Origin: JAAYJT01 sp037445555
Lineage (GTDB): Bacteria; Bacteroidota; Bacteroidia; Bacteroidales; JAAYJT01
Direction: 5' to 3'
NCBI GenBank assembly: GCA_037445555.1
Contig: JBBIKG010000002.1
Location: 87,164-151,163 of the forward strand
Length of the DNA: 64,000 bases
The notes under the pieces: model-generated
The model's database searches: none
Told to the model about the DNA's origin: nothing
The model's input: only the letters and a program-made list of their open reading frames with translations
Part shown: one piece after another, positions 18,825 to 27,923 of the stretch
Position numbering within the stretch: the first letter of the stretch is position 1
Layout of the letters: the number at the start of each line of letters is the position of its first letter
Position numbers and translations under genes: made by a program

Positions 18825-19676
18825 ATGAAAATGATACGTTTGCTAAAATTGTGTCCGGTCATTGCTGTGGTAGTTATCGGAATATTATTTCTACTATTCC
18901 CCCTGATCAGCACTTCTCAAACTTCAAACTATCCTACCGGAGCCAGGCAGGCCGCTATGGGTATGACCTCGACTGCACTCAGTGATATATGGTCGGTTTT
19001 CAACAATCCGGCAACTCTTGCACGGCAAGAGAAATCAGGCGTTGCACTGAATTACGAAAACAAATTTTTACTGAAAGAATTGGGTCAGGGGAGCCTTGCA
19101 GGACTACTTCCAACAAAAGCCGGTGTGTTTGGTTTGGGGATAAAACAATTTGGCGGGCAGCTCTATAGCGAAACATTTGCCGGAATCGGATATGGTCGTT
19201 CATTTGGGCACAATTTTAGTGCCGGTGTGCGCCTGGATGCCTACCACGTGCGCCTCGACGGTGATTATGGGAGCAGGACACTGCCATCGTTTGCGCTTGG
19301 AGTCAGCACCAACCTTACATCTGATCTCATACTTGCTGCCGTTGTTTTCAACCCTGTGCGGGTGCCCTATGCCATTGAAAACAGCGAGACACTGCCTGCC
19401 ATCATACGGTGTGGTGTGGCCTATGCGGTAGATAAAAACCTTACCATGACACTGGACGCTGAAAAAGACTCGCGCCACAAGCCGGCCATCAGAGGGGGGC
19501 TTGAATACCAGCTTCTTAATGTGGCTGTGGTGCGGGCCGGCATGGGTACATCGCCCACAAGCTTTTCTTTCGGCTTCGGTTTGCTGCTCGGGAGCATGCG
19601 GATCGACATTTCGGCAACCCGGCATGAGGTTTTGGGGTTCTCTCCTGTGATGGGCATCAGCTGGCAATCAAACTAG
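18825..19676 (+). CDS. PorV/FadL-like outer-membrane barrel protein
   Basis: The start is taken at 18825 (or 18831), giving about 283 residues with a strong signal segment (VIAVVVIGILFLLFPLISTSQ). The mature protein opens with YPTGARQAAMGMTSTALSDIWSVFNNPATLA, a pattern shared by PorV/PorQ and related FadL-like barrels (ARQAAMG...NNPA). The rest is alternating beta strands. It is shorter than PorV itself, so it may be an accessory barrel of the T9SS or a separate family. It lies 7 bp before a helix-hairpin-helix barrel gene and is surely co-transcribed with it. Confidence 0.75.
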   Translation: MKMIRLLKLCPVIAVVVIGILFLLFPLISTSQTSNYPTGARQAAMGMTSTALSDIWSVFNNPATLARQEKSGVALNYENKFLLKELGQGSLAGLLPTKAGVFGLGIKQFGGQLYSETFAGIGYGRSFGHNFSAGVRLDAYHVRLDGDYGSRTLPSFALGVSTNLTSDLILAAVVFNPVRVPYAIENSETLPAIIRCGVAYAVDKNLTMTLDAEKDSRHKPAIRGGLEYQLLNVAVVRAGMGTSPTSFSFGFGLLLGSMRIDISATRHEVLGFSPVMGISWQSN

Positions 19677-19683
19677 GAACACT

Positions 19684-21813
19684 ATGTTTTCAGGTAGCCG
19701 CATGATTTTCATTGGCCTGAAGTATCGCATAATAAAACTTTTTATGATGCTGATGGCTATTATCACGCCATTTACTTTTCTGCAAGCACAACAGCCTATC
19801 ATTACACCCGAAGAACCCGAATACATTCAGCAAGCCATCGAACAACAGGCTGAAACACAGGAAGAAGAGATAGATTTTACAGATATCTTGGTTGAGCTGG
19901 AGTACCTGTTGCAAAACCCTATCCAGATTAACACAGCCACATTTGATGAAGTAAAACAGCTTTTCTTCCTCAACGAAATTCAAATCACCAATCTTCTAGA
20001 ATATCGAAACCTCTACGGTGCAATTCTCAGCGTATATGAACTTGCCTACATCGACGGATTTGACAGGGATGTGATTGCGATGGTGGAACCTTTTCTTGCA
20101 TTCGGCAAAAACCTGCCTGCCCGCCCCTTGACCACCCGTGCCCTCCTGCGTTACGGAACGAATCAGCTGTTTGTTCGCTACCAGCAGGTGATCGAGCAAC
20201 AAAAAGGATTTCTGCCGATCAGCGATTCGTTGCTTTCCCTGAATCCAAACCAACGTTATCTTGGAAGCCCGTTCAGATTGCACTTGCGTTATTCGTTCAA
20301 CAATAAAAACCGCATCCGGTGGGGCTTTACGGCCGAGAAAGATCCCGGGGAGGAATTGTTCAGGGGCAACCAGCCCTATGGGTTTGACTTTTATAGTGGT
20401 TATTTCTACTACAAGAGCAACAAATGGTTACGCGATGTGGCTTTAGGGGATTTTCACCTTCAGATAGGACAAGGACTTACTTTATGGACGACACCCGCCT
20501 TCGGTAAAACAGCCGATGTTTCAGGAATCAGAAAAATATCAAGAGGTATAAAACCAAGCACCTCGGTAAATGAAAATCAGTTTTTGAGGGGTGGCGCTAT
20601 TACGATAGGCATGAAGAGGCTCACCTTGACAACATTCGGATCATATAAAAACATTGACGCTACTGTGAGACAGACCGACACCATGGACTCAGACTATTTT
20701 GAAGTGAGCGCACTGCAGGTTTCAGGGTATCACCGCACACATTCCGAGCTGCTGAACCGAAGGTCACTCAGTGAGTCCGTATTTGGTGGAAGAGTGCAAT
20801 GGGTGGGATCGCGCCTACAGGTAGGAGGCACCTACTACCAGATGCACTTTAGCCAGAATATAAACCCGCGCCAACAACTCTACAATTACTATACTTTTAG
20901 AGGCAAAACAAACCAAGTTATAGGGGCTGACTGGCTTTACCTTTTCCGCAAGAGCCAGCTATTTGGCGAAGTAGCTCGTAGCCATTCAGGAGGACTGGGA
21001 ATACTGGCGGGTGCTACGGCCAACCCTTCATTGCGGCTTACGCTGAGCGCTGTCTATCGTCGTTTCGACCGTAATTTCCATAATTTTTACGCTGCACCAA
21101 TGGCTGAGTCCAGCTTTGGAAGCGGAGAAGAAGGATTCTATCTGGGGACCATATTCCTTGCTTCCCCGAGGCTCACGTTTAAGGGATATGCTGATTTTTT
21201 CCGTTTTAGCTGGCTTCGTTACCGCGTCGATGCTCCATCAAGGGGGCAGGAGTACTCAGGCGAGCTGGATTACCGTATCTCACGTTTGGCAAGTGTTGCG
21301 GTCAGGTACAGATCGAAACAGCGCGAGTCAAACCTGGCCTTGACTGATAAATTCAATGCTATACTCCCCGTGCAGAGACAAAATTTGCGAATTCATTTTC
21401 AGTACCAGCCCCTGAAAACCCTGGCATTGCGAAACCGCATGGAATGGATATGGAATACCAGCAATGCCAGCGTAAGCAAGCAGGGCTATCTCATGTATCA
21501 GGATGTGATATGGAAACCTCAAAGCGCGCTGTCATTCACCGCTCGTTATGCCATTTTTGACACCGACACCTACGATGAGCGCATTTATGCCTACGAAAAT
21601 GACGTATTATACGCCTTCAGTGTTCCGGCATATTACTACAAGGGCAGCAGAGCTTACCTTTTAGTGCGCTGGCAAACCCTCCGTAATCTCGATGCTTGGC
21701 TAAAGATCAGCCAAACGTGGTACTCCAATAGAACAATAATTGGCAGTGGACTTGACGAAATCACTGGAAATACCAAAAGCGAGGTAAAACTTCAACTCAG
21801 GTACAAGTTCTAA
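19684..21813 (+). CDS. Secreted helix-hairpin-helix protein with C-terminal outer-membrane barrel
   Basis: This 709-residue protein has a signal peptide (long basic start, cleaved after FLQAQ near residue 37) and an acidic linker. Two ComEA-like helix-hairpin-helix motifs follow at about 75-125 (IQINTATFDEVKQLFFL and LLEYRNLYGAILSVYELAYI). A long beta-rich region consistent with an outer-membrane barrel makes up the rest, ending QLRYKF with a terminal Phe. HhH motifs bind DNA non-specifically in ComEA and many repair proteins. Here the domain would be in the periplasm. Architecture and signal are seen in the sequence; DNA binding is inference. The upstream PorV-like gene is its likely partner. 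Confidence 0.8.
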   Translation: MFSGSRMIFIGLKYRIIKLFMMLMAIITPFTFLQAQQPIITPEEPEYIQQAIEQQAETQEEEIDFTDILVELEYLLQNPIQINTATFDEVKQLFFLNEIQITNLLEYRNLYGAILSVYELAYIDGFDRDVIAMVEPFLAFGKNLPARPLTTRALLRYGTNQLFVRYQQVIEQQKGFLPISDSLLSLNPNQRYLGSPFRLHLRYSFNNKNRIRWGFTAEKDPGEELFRGNQPYGFDFYSGYFYYKSNKWLRDVALGDFHLQIGQGLTLWTTPAFGKTADVSGIRKISRGIKPSTSVNENQFLRGGAITIGMKRLTLTTFGSYKNIDATVRQTDTMDSDYFEVSALQVSGYHRTHSELLNRRSLSESVFGGRVQWVGSRLQVGGTYYQMHFSQNINPRQQLYNYYTFRGKTNQVIGADWLYLFRKSQLFGEVARSHSGGLGILAGATANPSLRLTLSAVYRRFDRNFHNFYAAPMAESSFGSGEEGFYLGTIFLASPRLTFKGYADFFRFSWLRYRVDAPSRGQEYSGELDYRISRLASVAVRYRSKQRESNLALTDKFNAILPVQRQNLRIHFQYQPLKTLALRNRMEWIWNTSNASVSKQGYLMYQDVIWKPQSALSFTARYAIFDTDTYDERIYAYENDVLYAFSVPAYYYKGSRAYLLVRWQTLRNLDAWLKISQTWYSNRTIIGSGLDEITGNTKSEVKLQLRYKF

Positions 21814-21893
21814 AGTTCTATTTCTTCCTCCTACCAAATCAGACTGGAAGCATTGGCATCTCACGAGTTCCTGCCTCATTTCCCTGATTCGCA

Positions 21894-23507
21894 TCAGGCA
21901 GTATACAAGAACCGTTTGATGCTTTTCTTTGGCGTCTTCTCGAATTCCTCCGGATGCAGCTTCATCCCGGCAATCATCATATAATTCGGAAGGTCCTTGT
22001 TTACTTCTTTTCGATAATTTTCCAGGATGGTTGTAAGTAGTTCGTCACTGATGTGATTCTTTTGCATTGCTTCCTTGTCGGGCACAATCAGGGCGATCAG
22101 TTTCTTGTTGTTTTCGACCACAAGCGACTCAAGGATGTAGTCAAGAGTATTAAGCTTTCCCTCGATCTCTTCAGGGAAGATATTTTGTCCCGACGGCCCA
22201 AGGATCATATTTTTGCTTCGGCCCTTAATGTAAATATAGTTATCCTTGTCTATATGACCAAGGTCACCGGTATGGAGCCAGCCCTCGTCATCAAGTGCTG
22301 CCCTGGTGGCCTCCGGATTGCGATAGTATCCGGGCATGACATTCTCTCCGCGGACAAGAATTTCGCCCTCCACCGAGAATGGATCAGGAGAGTCGATGGT
22401 GACCTCCATGGTATCGACAATTTTCCCGGCAGAACCAAGCCGTGCTTTGTCCCAGTTAGCATAGCTGATCAGCGGTCCGCATTCGGTCATTCCATAGCCA
22501 ATTGAAAACGGAAACCCTATCTTTTTGAAAAACACTTCCACCTCCGGATTAAGCGCAGCTCCGCCGATTACTACCTCATGGAAATTACCTCCGAACGAAT
22601 CAACGAGTTTTTGTCGGATTTTTTTGTGAATCACGTTTTTTAATCCCGGAATCCGAAGGATGATTTTCATCGCCGGTTTATGGATTACTGGCAAAATCTG
22701 TTTTTTATAGATTTTTTCAATTACAAGCGGTACGGATAACACCAGTCGCGGCCTTATTTCCTTGAATGCCCCAAGCACAACTGCCGGGGCCGGCACTTTG
22801 GTTAGAAATGTAATATGACAGCCTAATGTGAACGGCCATAGAAACTCAAAGGCACACCCATAGGCATGAGCCAGTGGCAGAAACGAAACGATGGAATCGC
22901 CAGGTTCCAGCGGCATATTGTTATTTGCATATACTATGTTGGCTGCAAGGTTGTTATGCGATATCATCACGCCTTTTGTATTTCCTGTGGTGCCGCTTGT
23001 ATAGCTTATCACAGCCAGTTTTTCGTTGCCGACTACGGGCAGTTTGAATGAATCACGGGCTACAGCTACGGGCATCATATTTAAATCGGAATGCCCGGCA
23101 ATTACAGTAAAATCCGTCAGCGATACCACGTTCTTCAGATCGCGCATCTCCTTCAAGTCGAGCGGCTCAAACAGGCTTTCAGCCACAAAAAGTAGCTTAC
23201 TCTCTGAATGATTGATAATATGATGTACGTCTTTTGCCTTGAAGTCAGGTAGTATGGGCACGATCACCGCACCATAGCTTATGGTTGCCAGGTAGGCTAT
23301 TCCCCAAGTGCTCGAATTGCGTCCCAGCAGGCTGACTTTATCGCCAGGGGCAATACCGGCTGCTTCAAACAATTGATGTAGGTAGATAATCTTTTCTGCC
23401 ACCTGGGCATAAGAATATCCTTCGCCCTTGTAATCTGTAAAGGCATTGATTTCCCAATTCTTGGTGAGGCTGTTTTCAATAAATCGTACCAGGTTTTCTT
23501 TCATCAT
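21894..23507 (-). CDS. AMP-dependent acyl-CoA synthetase / ligase
   Basis: This 537-residue adenylate-forming enzyme probably activates a fatty or other carboxylic acid to its CoA (or ACP) thioester. The P-loop-like core YTSGTTGNTKGVMISHNN and the adenylate-binding block GYGMTECGPL are intact. The C-terminal hinge block GWLHTGDLGHID and the lysine region KTPKKSIKRFLY are present. It is shorter than the two synthetases at 43-47 kb and is not a close tandem copy of them. The substrate is not evident. It converges on the HhH-barrel gene and sits alone on its strand. Confidence 0.88.
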   Translation of the reverse strand: MMKENLVRFIENSLTKNWEINAFTDYKGEGYSYAQVAEKIIYLHQLFEAAGIAPGDKVSLLGRNSSTWGIAYLATISYGAVIVPILPDFKAKDVHHIINHSESKLLFVAESLFEPLDLKEMRDLKNVVSLTDFTVIAGHSDLNMMPVAVARDSFKLPVVGNEKLAVISYTSGTTGNTKGVMISHNNLAANIVYANNNMPLEPGDSIVSFLPLAHAYGCAFEFLWPFTLGCHITFLTKVPAPAVVLGAFKEIRPRLVLSVPLVIEKIYKKQILPVIHKPAMKIILRIPGLKNVIHKKIRQKLVDSFGGNFHEVVIGGAALNPEVEVFFKKIGFPFSIGYGMTECGPLISYANWDKARLGSAGKIVDTMEVTIDSPDPFSVEGEILVRGENVMPGYYRNPEATRAALDDEGWLHTGDLGHIDKDNYIYIKGRSKNMILGPSGQNIFPEEIEGKLNTLDYILESLVVENNKKLIALIVPDKEAMQKNHISDELLTTILENYRKEVNKDLPNYMMIAGMKLHPEEFEKTPKKSIKRFLYTA

Positions 23508-23730
23508 GGCCGTGTGTTTTGGCTATTAAACTTTGATAGTATGCTGAATAATTCCGCTTTATGCAAAAATAGGATGTTATCATTGAATTGCAAGGCTTGA
23601 GTGAGGTTTGGCAAATAAAACATTACCACCATTTTTTCGACAAATCATGTACCTATTAGTTTTTTGAGTAACTGATGGGTTGCTGCGAATCATATTGTTA
23701 ACAACTTCATGCCTGCGATTGTAAGTTAGT

Positions 23731-23762
23731 GTTGCAGCGTGTTATTTTTTTTAGTAGGTTTG
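23731..23762 (+). promoter_or_regulatory. Bacteroidota promoter for the POT transporter
   Basis: GTTG at 23731-23734 and TAGGTTTG at 23755-23762 are separated by 20 bp and match the Bacteroidota -33/-7 pattern. The start codon is 46 bp downstream of the -7. The rest of this 300-bp divergent gap (23508-23807) is AT-rich with no gene. It includes the short perfect palindrome TTGTTAACAA at 23695-23704. Confidence 0.7.
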
Positions 23763-23807
23763 CCTCCAAAAGATTAGCAAGATTTTCTAACCAAAAACAC
23801 TATTACT

Positions 23808-25643
23808 ATGTTAAAACAACATCCGAAAGGATTATTGGTAGCGTTTTTCTCGAACATGGGTGAACGCTTCGGGTTTTATACCATGATGGCCATTTTGGTA
23901 TTGTTCCTCCAAGCCAAATACGGGCTTAGTGAAAAAGACGCCGGCGATTATTACAGTTGGTTCTATTTTGGTATCTACGCCCTTGCATTGGTTGGGGGGA
24001 TTTTAGCCGATGTGACACGAAAATACAAAACAGTTATTCTGTTTGGTATTATCATCATGTTTGCAGGATATGCCATGTTGGCCCTCCCGGGCAACGCCCT
24101 TGCCGTTTCACTGCTGGCCCTGCTGACCATCGCCCTGGGCAATGGTCTGTTCAAGGGTAACTTGCAGGCTGTAGTCGGACAAATGTATGACAATCCAGTG
24201 TACTCAAAGGTACGTGATTCAGCCTTCATGATTTTCTACATGGGAATCAACATTGGCGCGTTCTTTGCTCCCTTTGCAGCTACCGGCGTACGAAACTGGT
24301 TCCTCCGCACACAAGGCTTTGAGCATGACGGCAGCTTGCCCGCCATGTGCCATGCCTTCAATAATGGAACTCTTCAGGACCTGAGCAAATTCCAGGAATT
24401 GGCTGATAAAGTTTCGGGTAAGGTGGTGGCCGATCTTGGCGCATTTGCAAATGAATACATTGGAGCTTTTTCGAGAGGCTACAACTACGCATTCGGAATA
24501 GCTGCCGGTGCTATGATTATCTCCCTGCTGGTGTACGTTTTCTTTAACAAACTGCTACCCACAGTCGAAAAAATCAAGAAAGCCGATAATGCCGGACAGC
24601 CCAAAGCATCTGCAAACCTAACCAGCTTCCTGCTTGGTGGAGGGTTGATGATTACTACCTCGGTCATATTCTACTTCCTGCTGCGCAACTCTGTTAAGGA
24701 TGCGGCTGCACTGGGAGCCGCTGTAGGTTTGTTTATCGGGTTTGTAGCCATTATGCTTCAGATTTCCACCAAAGATGAACGCCCGAGGGTTGCCTCTCTA
24801 ATCCTTGTATTCATCGTGGTCATCTTCTTCTGGATGTCATTCCATCAGAATGGACTTACACTTACGTTCTTTGCCCGCGACTACACGGTTAAAGAAGTGG
24901 GACCTTTTACCAATATCATGTTCAACCTTAATTCGATTCTGGCGTTCATCGGTGCATTGGCCGGACTGGTGCTGGTTTTCAGGAAGAAGATGAGCGAGCG
25001 GCTGATTGGCGGTGCCATGTTCCTGGTTTTAGGTGCAGCCACTTGGTATCTGATCAGCGGTTACTCGTCTAGCAACCCAATTGCTCCCGAAATTTTCCAG
25101 TCATTCAATCCATTGTTCATTGTGGTGCTTACCTTCCCGGTGATGGGCGTGTTCACCTGGCTGCGAAACCGCAACCTGGAACCATCCACACCGAAAAAGA
25201 TAGGTATCGGTATGATTATCGCTTCCATTGGATTTGTAATCCTTCTGTTTGCTTCGTTTAACCTGATCTCGCCACACGAATTGCAGTATGTTGATCAGGC
25301 TGGGCTTACCAAATACAACCCCGTACCCGACACATCCAGAGTTACGCCTTATTGGCTGATCAGTAGCTACCTCATTCTTACTATTGCAGAGCTGTTCCTC
25401 AGCCCAATGGGCTTGTCGTTTGTATCGAAAGTGGCTCCTCCCCGCTTCCAGGGTTTAATGCAGGGTGGCTGGCTTCTCGCCACAGCCATCGGTAACAAAT
25501 TCCTGTTCATTGGCAGCAACTTCTGGGGCAAACTCGACCTGTGGCAGCTTTGGCTCATTTTCATAATCTGCTGCGTACTTTCGGCTGTATTCGTGTTTGC
25601 CATCCTCAAACGACTTGAGTTGGCCACAGGATACAGGAAATAA
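23808..25643 (+). CDS. POT/PTR2-family peptide transporter (MFS)
   Basis: This is a 611-residue inner-membrane protein with about 12-14 helices of the proton-coupled oligopeptide transporter family, which imports di- and tripeptides. The N-terminal signature NMGERFGFYTMMAILVLFL and the block FKGNLQAVVGQMYD identify the family. In the usual ExxER motif of helix 1 the first Glu is replaced by Asn16, while Glu19 and Arg20 remain. Similar NMGER starts occur in Bacteroidota members as I recall, so this is probably a lineage variant. The coupling mechanism or substrate may differ from classical POTs. It has its own promoter and a strong terminator. Confidence 0.88.
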   Translation: MLKQHPKGLLVAFFSNMGERFGFYTMMAILVLFLQAKYGLSEKDAGDYYSWFYFGIYALALVGGILADVTRKYKTVILFGIIIMFAGYAMLALPGNALAVSLLALLTIALGNGLFKGNLQAVVGQMYDNPVYSKVRDSAFMIFYMGINIGAFFAPFAATGVRNWFLRTQGFEHDGSLPAMCHAFNNGTLQDLSKFQELADKVSGKVVADLGAFANEYIGAFSRGYNYAFGIAAGAMIISLLVYVFFNKLLPTVEKIKKADNAGQPKASANLTSFLLGGGLMITTSVIFYFLLRNSVKDAAALGAAVGLFIGFVAIMLQISTKDERPRVASLILVFIVVIFFWMSFHQNGLTLTFFARDYTVKEVGPFTNIMFNLNSILAFIGALAGLVLVFRKKMSERLIGGAMFLVLGAATWYLISGYSSSNPIAPEIFQSFNPLFIVVLTFPVMGVFTWLRNRNLEPSTPKKIGIGMIIASIGFVILLFASFNLISPHELQYVDQAGLTKYNPVPDTSRVTPYWLISSYLILTIAELFLSPMGLSFVSKVAPPRFQGLMQGGWLLATAIGNKFLFIGSNFWGKLDLWQLWLIFIICCVLSAVFVFAILKRLELATGYRK

Positions 25644-25666
25644 TATTTCAGTAACTGTGGAATTTT

Positions 25667-25709
25667 GAGGCCGCCGACCGAGAGGTCGACGGCCTCATTC
25701 ATTATTTTT
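25667..25709 (+). terminator. Strong rho-independent terminator after the POT gene
   Basis: Arms GAGGCCG-C-CGACC and GGTCG-A-CGGCCTC (25667-25696) pair with a single mismatch around a GAGA loop and are followed by ATTCATTATTTTT. It starts 23 bp after the stop codon. Confidence 0.85.
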
Positions 25710-25804
25710 GCTCCTCTGATACAGGTAAGGATTAACAACACTTCAACTCCATCCGATCAATACTTCCCCACTCAGCTCTCCTGCCCTGCTTATCACGAAA
25801 CGCA

Positions 25805-26773
25805 ATGAAGTCTCCAGATAACCATACAAAAATGTATGTGTGGGGTCACCACCGAAGGTTTAACTCATATGCCCAATACATCCGAAAAATATTTGGAGCG
25901 CGGGTACAAAAACTCTCTATCGACGCAGGGTTTAGCTGCCCTAACCGGGATGGAACAATTGGAACCGGGGGCTGCATTTTCTGCAACAGCGACGCCTTTA
26001 ACCCCTCCTACTGCGCACCGGAAAAGGACATACGGCAACAGCTCGATGAGGGAATTGATTTTCACCGGAAAAGATACCGGCGTAATCAGGGTTACCTAGC
26101 TTATTTCCAGGCATATTCGAACACTCATGCCCCTATCGAAACCTTGCGCACATTATACGAACAAGCTCTTGAACATCCGAGTGTTGTTGGTCTGATTATT
26201 GGCACGCGGCCAGACTGTGTGGACAGCCAGAAGCTGGATTACCTTGCAGAACTCTCCCGGAGAACGTATGTTGCTATAGAATATGGAATCGAATCGTGTA
26301 ATGATGACACGTTGCGTCTGATAAACCGCGGGCATACGTTTAAACAATCGGTTTGGGCACTCGAGGAGAGTCAGAAAAGGGGGCTGACAACAGGTGCTCA
26401 CATTATCCTTGGCCTGCCAGGTGAATCCAGGAAAATGATGCTGGAGCAAACTTCCATCATCTCTGGCCTTCCTTTCACCACTCTAAAACTTCATCAATTC
26501 CAGGTAATAAGAAGTACTGCATTCGAACGTGTTTTCAATGAACGTCCCGAAAACTATCCGTTGTTTGAACTACCTGAATACATTGACTTTGTTATTGATT
26601 ACATTGAACGACTTAACCCACTGATAATCATCGAAAGGTTTACTGCCGAAGTGCCCCCAAGGTTTCTGGTAGCCCCGGACTGGGGTCTGGTACGGGCCGA
26701 TCAAATACTGAATCTCATTGAAAAACACCTGGAGGAAAGAAATACATGGCAGGGAAGACTTTACGCACTATAA
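25805..26773 (+). CDS. TIGR01212 (YhcC-like) radical SAM protein
   Basis: This 322-residue radical S-adenosylmethionine enzyme is of the YhcC/TIGR01212 family. The 4Fe-4S ligands are Cys45, Cys57 and Cys60 in SCPNRDGTIGTGGCIFC, the longer-than-usual spacing typical of this family. Further marks are YFQAYSNTHAP, GTRPDCV and GAHIILGLPGE. Related Elp3-like enzymes modify RNA, and the specific reaction of this family is not settled as far as I know. The downstream yjjG start lies close to the end of this gene, with a 14-bp gap, so the two are likely co-transcribed. Confidence 0.92.
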   Translation: MKSPDNHTKMYVWGHHRRFNSYAQYIRKIFGARVQKLSIDAGFSCPNRDGTIGTGGCIFCNSDAFNPSYCAPEKDIRQQLDEGIDFHRKRYRRNQGYLAYFQAYSNTHAPIETLRTLYEQALEHPSVVGLIIGTRPDCVDSQKLDYLAELSRRTYVAIEYGIESCNDDTLRLINRGHTFKQSVWALEESQKRGLTTGAHIILGLPGESRKMMLEQTSIISGLPFTTLKLHQFQVIRSTAFERVFNERPENYPLFELPEYIDFVIDYIERLNPLIIIERFTAEVPPRFLVAPDWGLVRADQILNLIEKHLEERNTWQGRLYAL

Positions 26774-26787
26774 TCGAAGCTTACCGA

Positions 26788-27489
26788 ATGAACAAACCGA
26801 AATATACACATATATTTTTTGATCTAGATCATACCCTCTGGGATTTTGACGCAAACACCCGTAGGACTTTCGACGACATCCTTTGTGAACTGCAGCTTTA
26901 CCGAAAAGGTATTCCTGATATAGAAGCATATATGACAATCTACGCTGTGCATAACAAGCAACTCTGGAGTGAGTATAAAGCTGGCAACATCGAAAAAGAG
27001 TTTCTAAGTTATAGGAGGTTTGAGCTTACCCTTGCAGATTTTGGAATACGAGACACGGTTATGGCAAAGGTAATTGCGGAGAAGTATATTCAACAAAGCC
27101 CACTAAAAACTTCGCTCATTCCGGGTTCGATGGAGGTGCTTGGATACCTCGTAAACCGCTACCGGCTTGGGCTTATTACCAACGGATTCAACGAAATCCA
27201 GTTTGTTAAAATCGAGAAAGCCGGACTCAAGCGGTTCTTTGAGTGGGTCATTACCTCAGAGGAGGCGGGCGTGAAGAAACCAGATCCGGGAATATTCAGG
27301 TATGCTCTGGAGCAAGCAAGGGTAACCCCTGAGCTTTGTCTGTATGTGGGTGACGAACCCGAGACGGATGTGGAGGGCGCACGCGAAGCAGGCATTGATC
27401 AGGTGCTTTTCTGCCCTGACTGCGATGACAAACACCACAAAGCCACCTACGTCATCAGGCGACTAACTGAGCTTCTGGATTTGTTATAA
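26788..27489 (+). CDS. yjjG: YjjG family noncanonical pyrimidine nucleotidase (HAD)
   Basis: I chose the ATG at 26788 (233 residues), because the longer open frame would run into the radical SAM gene. The HAD motif I DLDHTLWD has the nucleophile Asp12 and the acid/base Asp14. Motif II is LITNG, and motifs III/IV are KKPDPGIF and VGDEPETDVEGA. The YjjG/YfnB type 5'-nucleotidase cleans up noncanonical or damaged pyrimidine nucleotides. It is complete and of normal length. It ends just before a convergent terminator hairpin. Confidence 0.88.
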   Translation: MNKPKYTHIFFDLDHTLWDFDANTRRTFDDILCELQLYRKGIPDIEAYMTIYAVHNKQLWSEYKAGNIEKEFLSYRRFELTLADFGIRDTVMAKVIAEKYIQQSPLKTSLIPGSMEVLGYLVNRYRLGLITNGFNEIQFVKIEKAGLKRFFEWVITSEEAGVKKPDPGIFRYALEQARVTPELCLYVGDEPETDVEGAREAGIDQVLFCPDCDDKHHKATYVIRRLTELLDLL

Positions 27490-27490
27490 A

Positions 27491-27518
27491 AAAACCCGGC
27501 ACTGATTGTCAGGCCGGG
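27491..27518 (-). terminator. Terminator for the small Cys-rich gene (minus strand)
   Basis: The stem CCCGGC (27495-27500)/GCCGGG (27513-27518) is flanked on its left by A's, which read as a T run on the minus strand. It therefore terminates transcription coming from 27826. In the plus direction the T tract is poor but the hairpin may still help end yjjG. Confidence 0.75.
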
Positions 27519-27541
27519 CTAGTGGTTTTGAAAGCACACTG

Positions 27542-27826
27542 TTACTTTTTAGGAACCGGAGCGGTTTCAGCTGGTTTTGCAGCAGCTTTTGACGAGCATC
27601 CGCCACAAGTCTTTGCAGCAGCCGATTTGCAGTCGGCTTTTTCGCTTTCCTTACCAGCGCAATCAGTTTTTACCTTGGCGTCGGTGCAGGTAGCTGATGT
27701 TTTGGTTTCAGCAACTTTTTCAACCTTGGCAGTCTTTGCGTCTACCTTTGGGGACTGTGCATAAGCGGTGCTAACAAAAGCAACCAGCGCAACGATAGAG
27801 AATAATAATGCAATCTGTTTTTTCAT
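27542..27826 (-). CDS. Small secreted Ala/Lys-rich protein with five cysteines
   Basis: This 94-residue protein has a clear signal peptide (MKKQIALLFS..., cleaved near AYAQ, residue 24). The mature part is rich in Ala, Lys, Ser and Thr and has Cys47, Cys56, Cys66 and a CGGC pair (Cys74, Cys77). I recognise no family. The CGGC pair and the low-complexity build suggest a periplasmic metal- or thiol-binding protein, but this is inference. It has its own -7 element and terminator, so it is a monocistronic gene and likely real. Confidence 0.7.
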   Translation of the reverse strand: MKKQIALLFSIVALVAFVSTAYAQSPKVDAKTAKVEKVAETKTSATCTDAKVKTDCAGKESEKADCKSAAAKTCGGCSSKAAAKPAETAPVPKK

Positions 27827-27863
27827 GTGTAAGGTGTTATGGTGTAAATAAATTTTTCCGAAA

Positions 27864-27871
27864 CAAAAGTA
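27864..27871 (-). promoter_or_regulatory. -7 element for the small Cys-rich gene
   Basis: On the minus strand TACTTTTG matches TAnnTTTG and lies 37 bp upstream of the start codon at 27826. No clear -33 TTG is at the expected spacing. Confidence 0.5.
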
Positions 27872-27923
27872 CGAATGTTTTCAAGGCCCGTACAGGGTAA
27901 ATTTGTTAACGATTTGTTAAAAA

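Noticed and set aside
23695..23704. TTGTTAACAA palindrome upstream of the POT gene as an operator
   Set aside because: It is only 10 bp, AT-rich, and lies well upstream of the promoter, so it may be chance.
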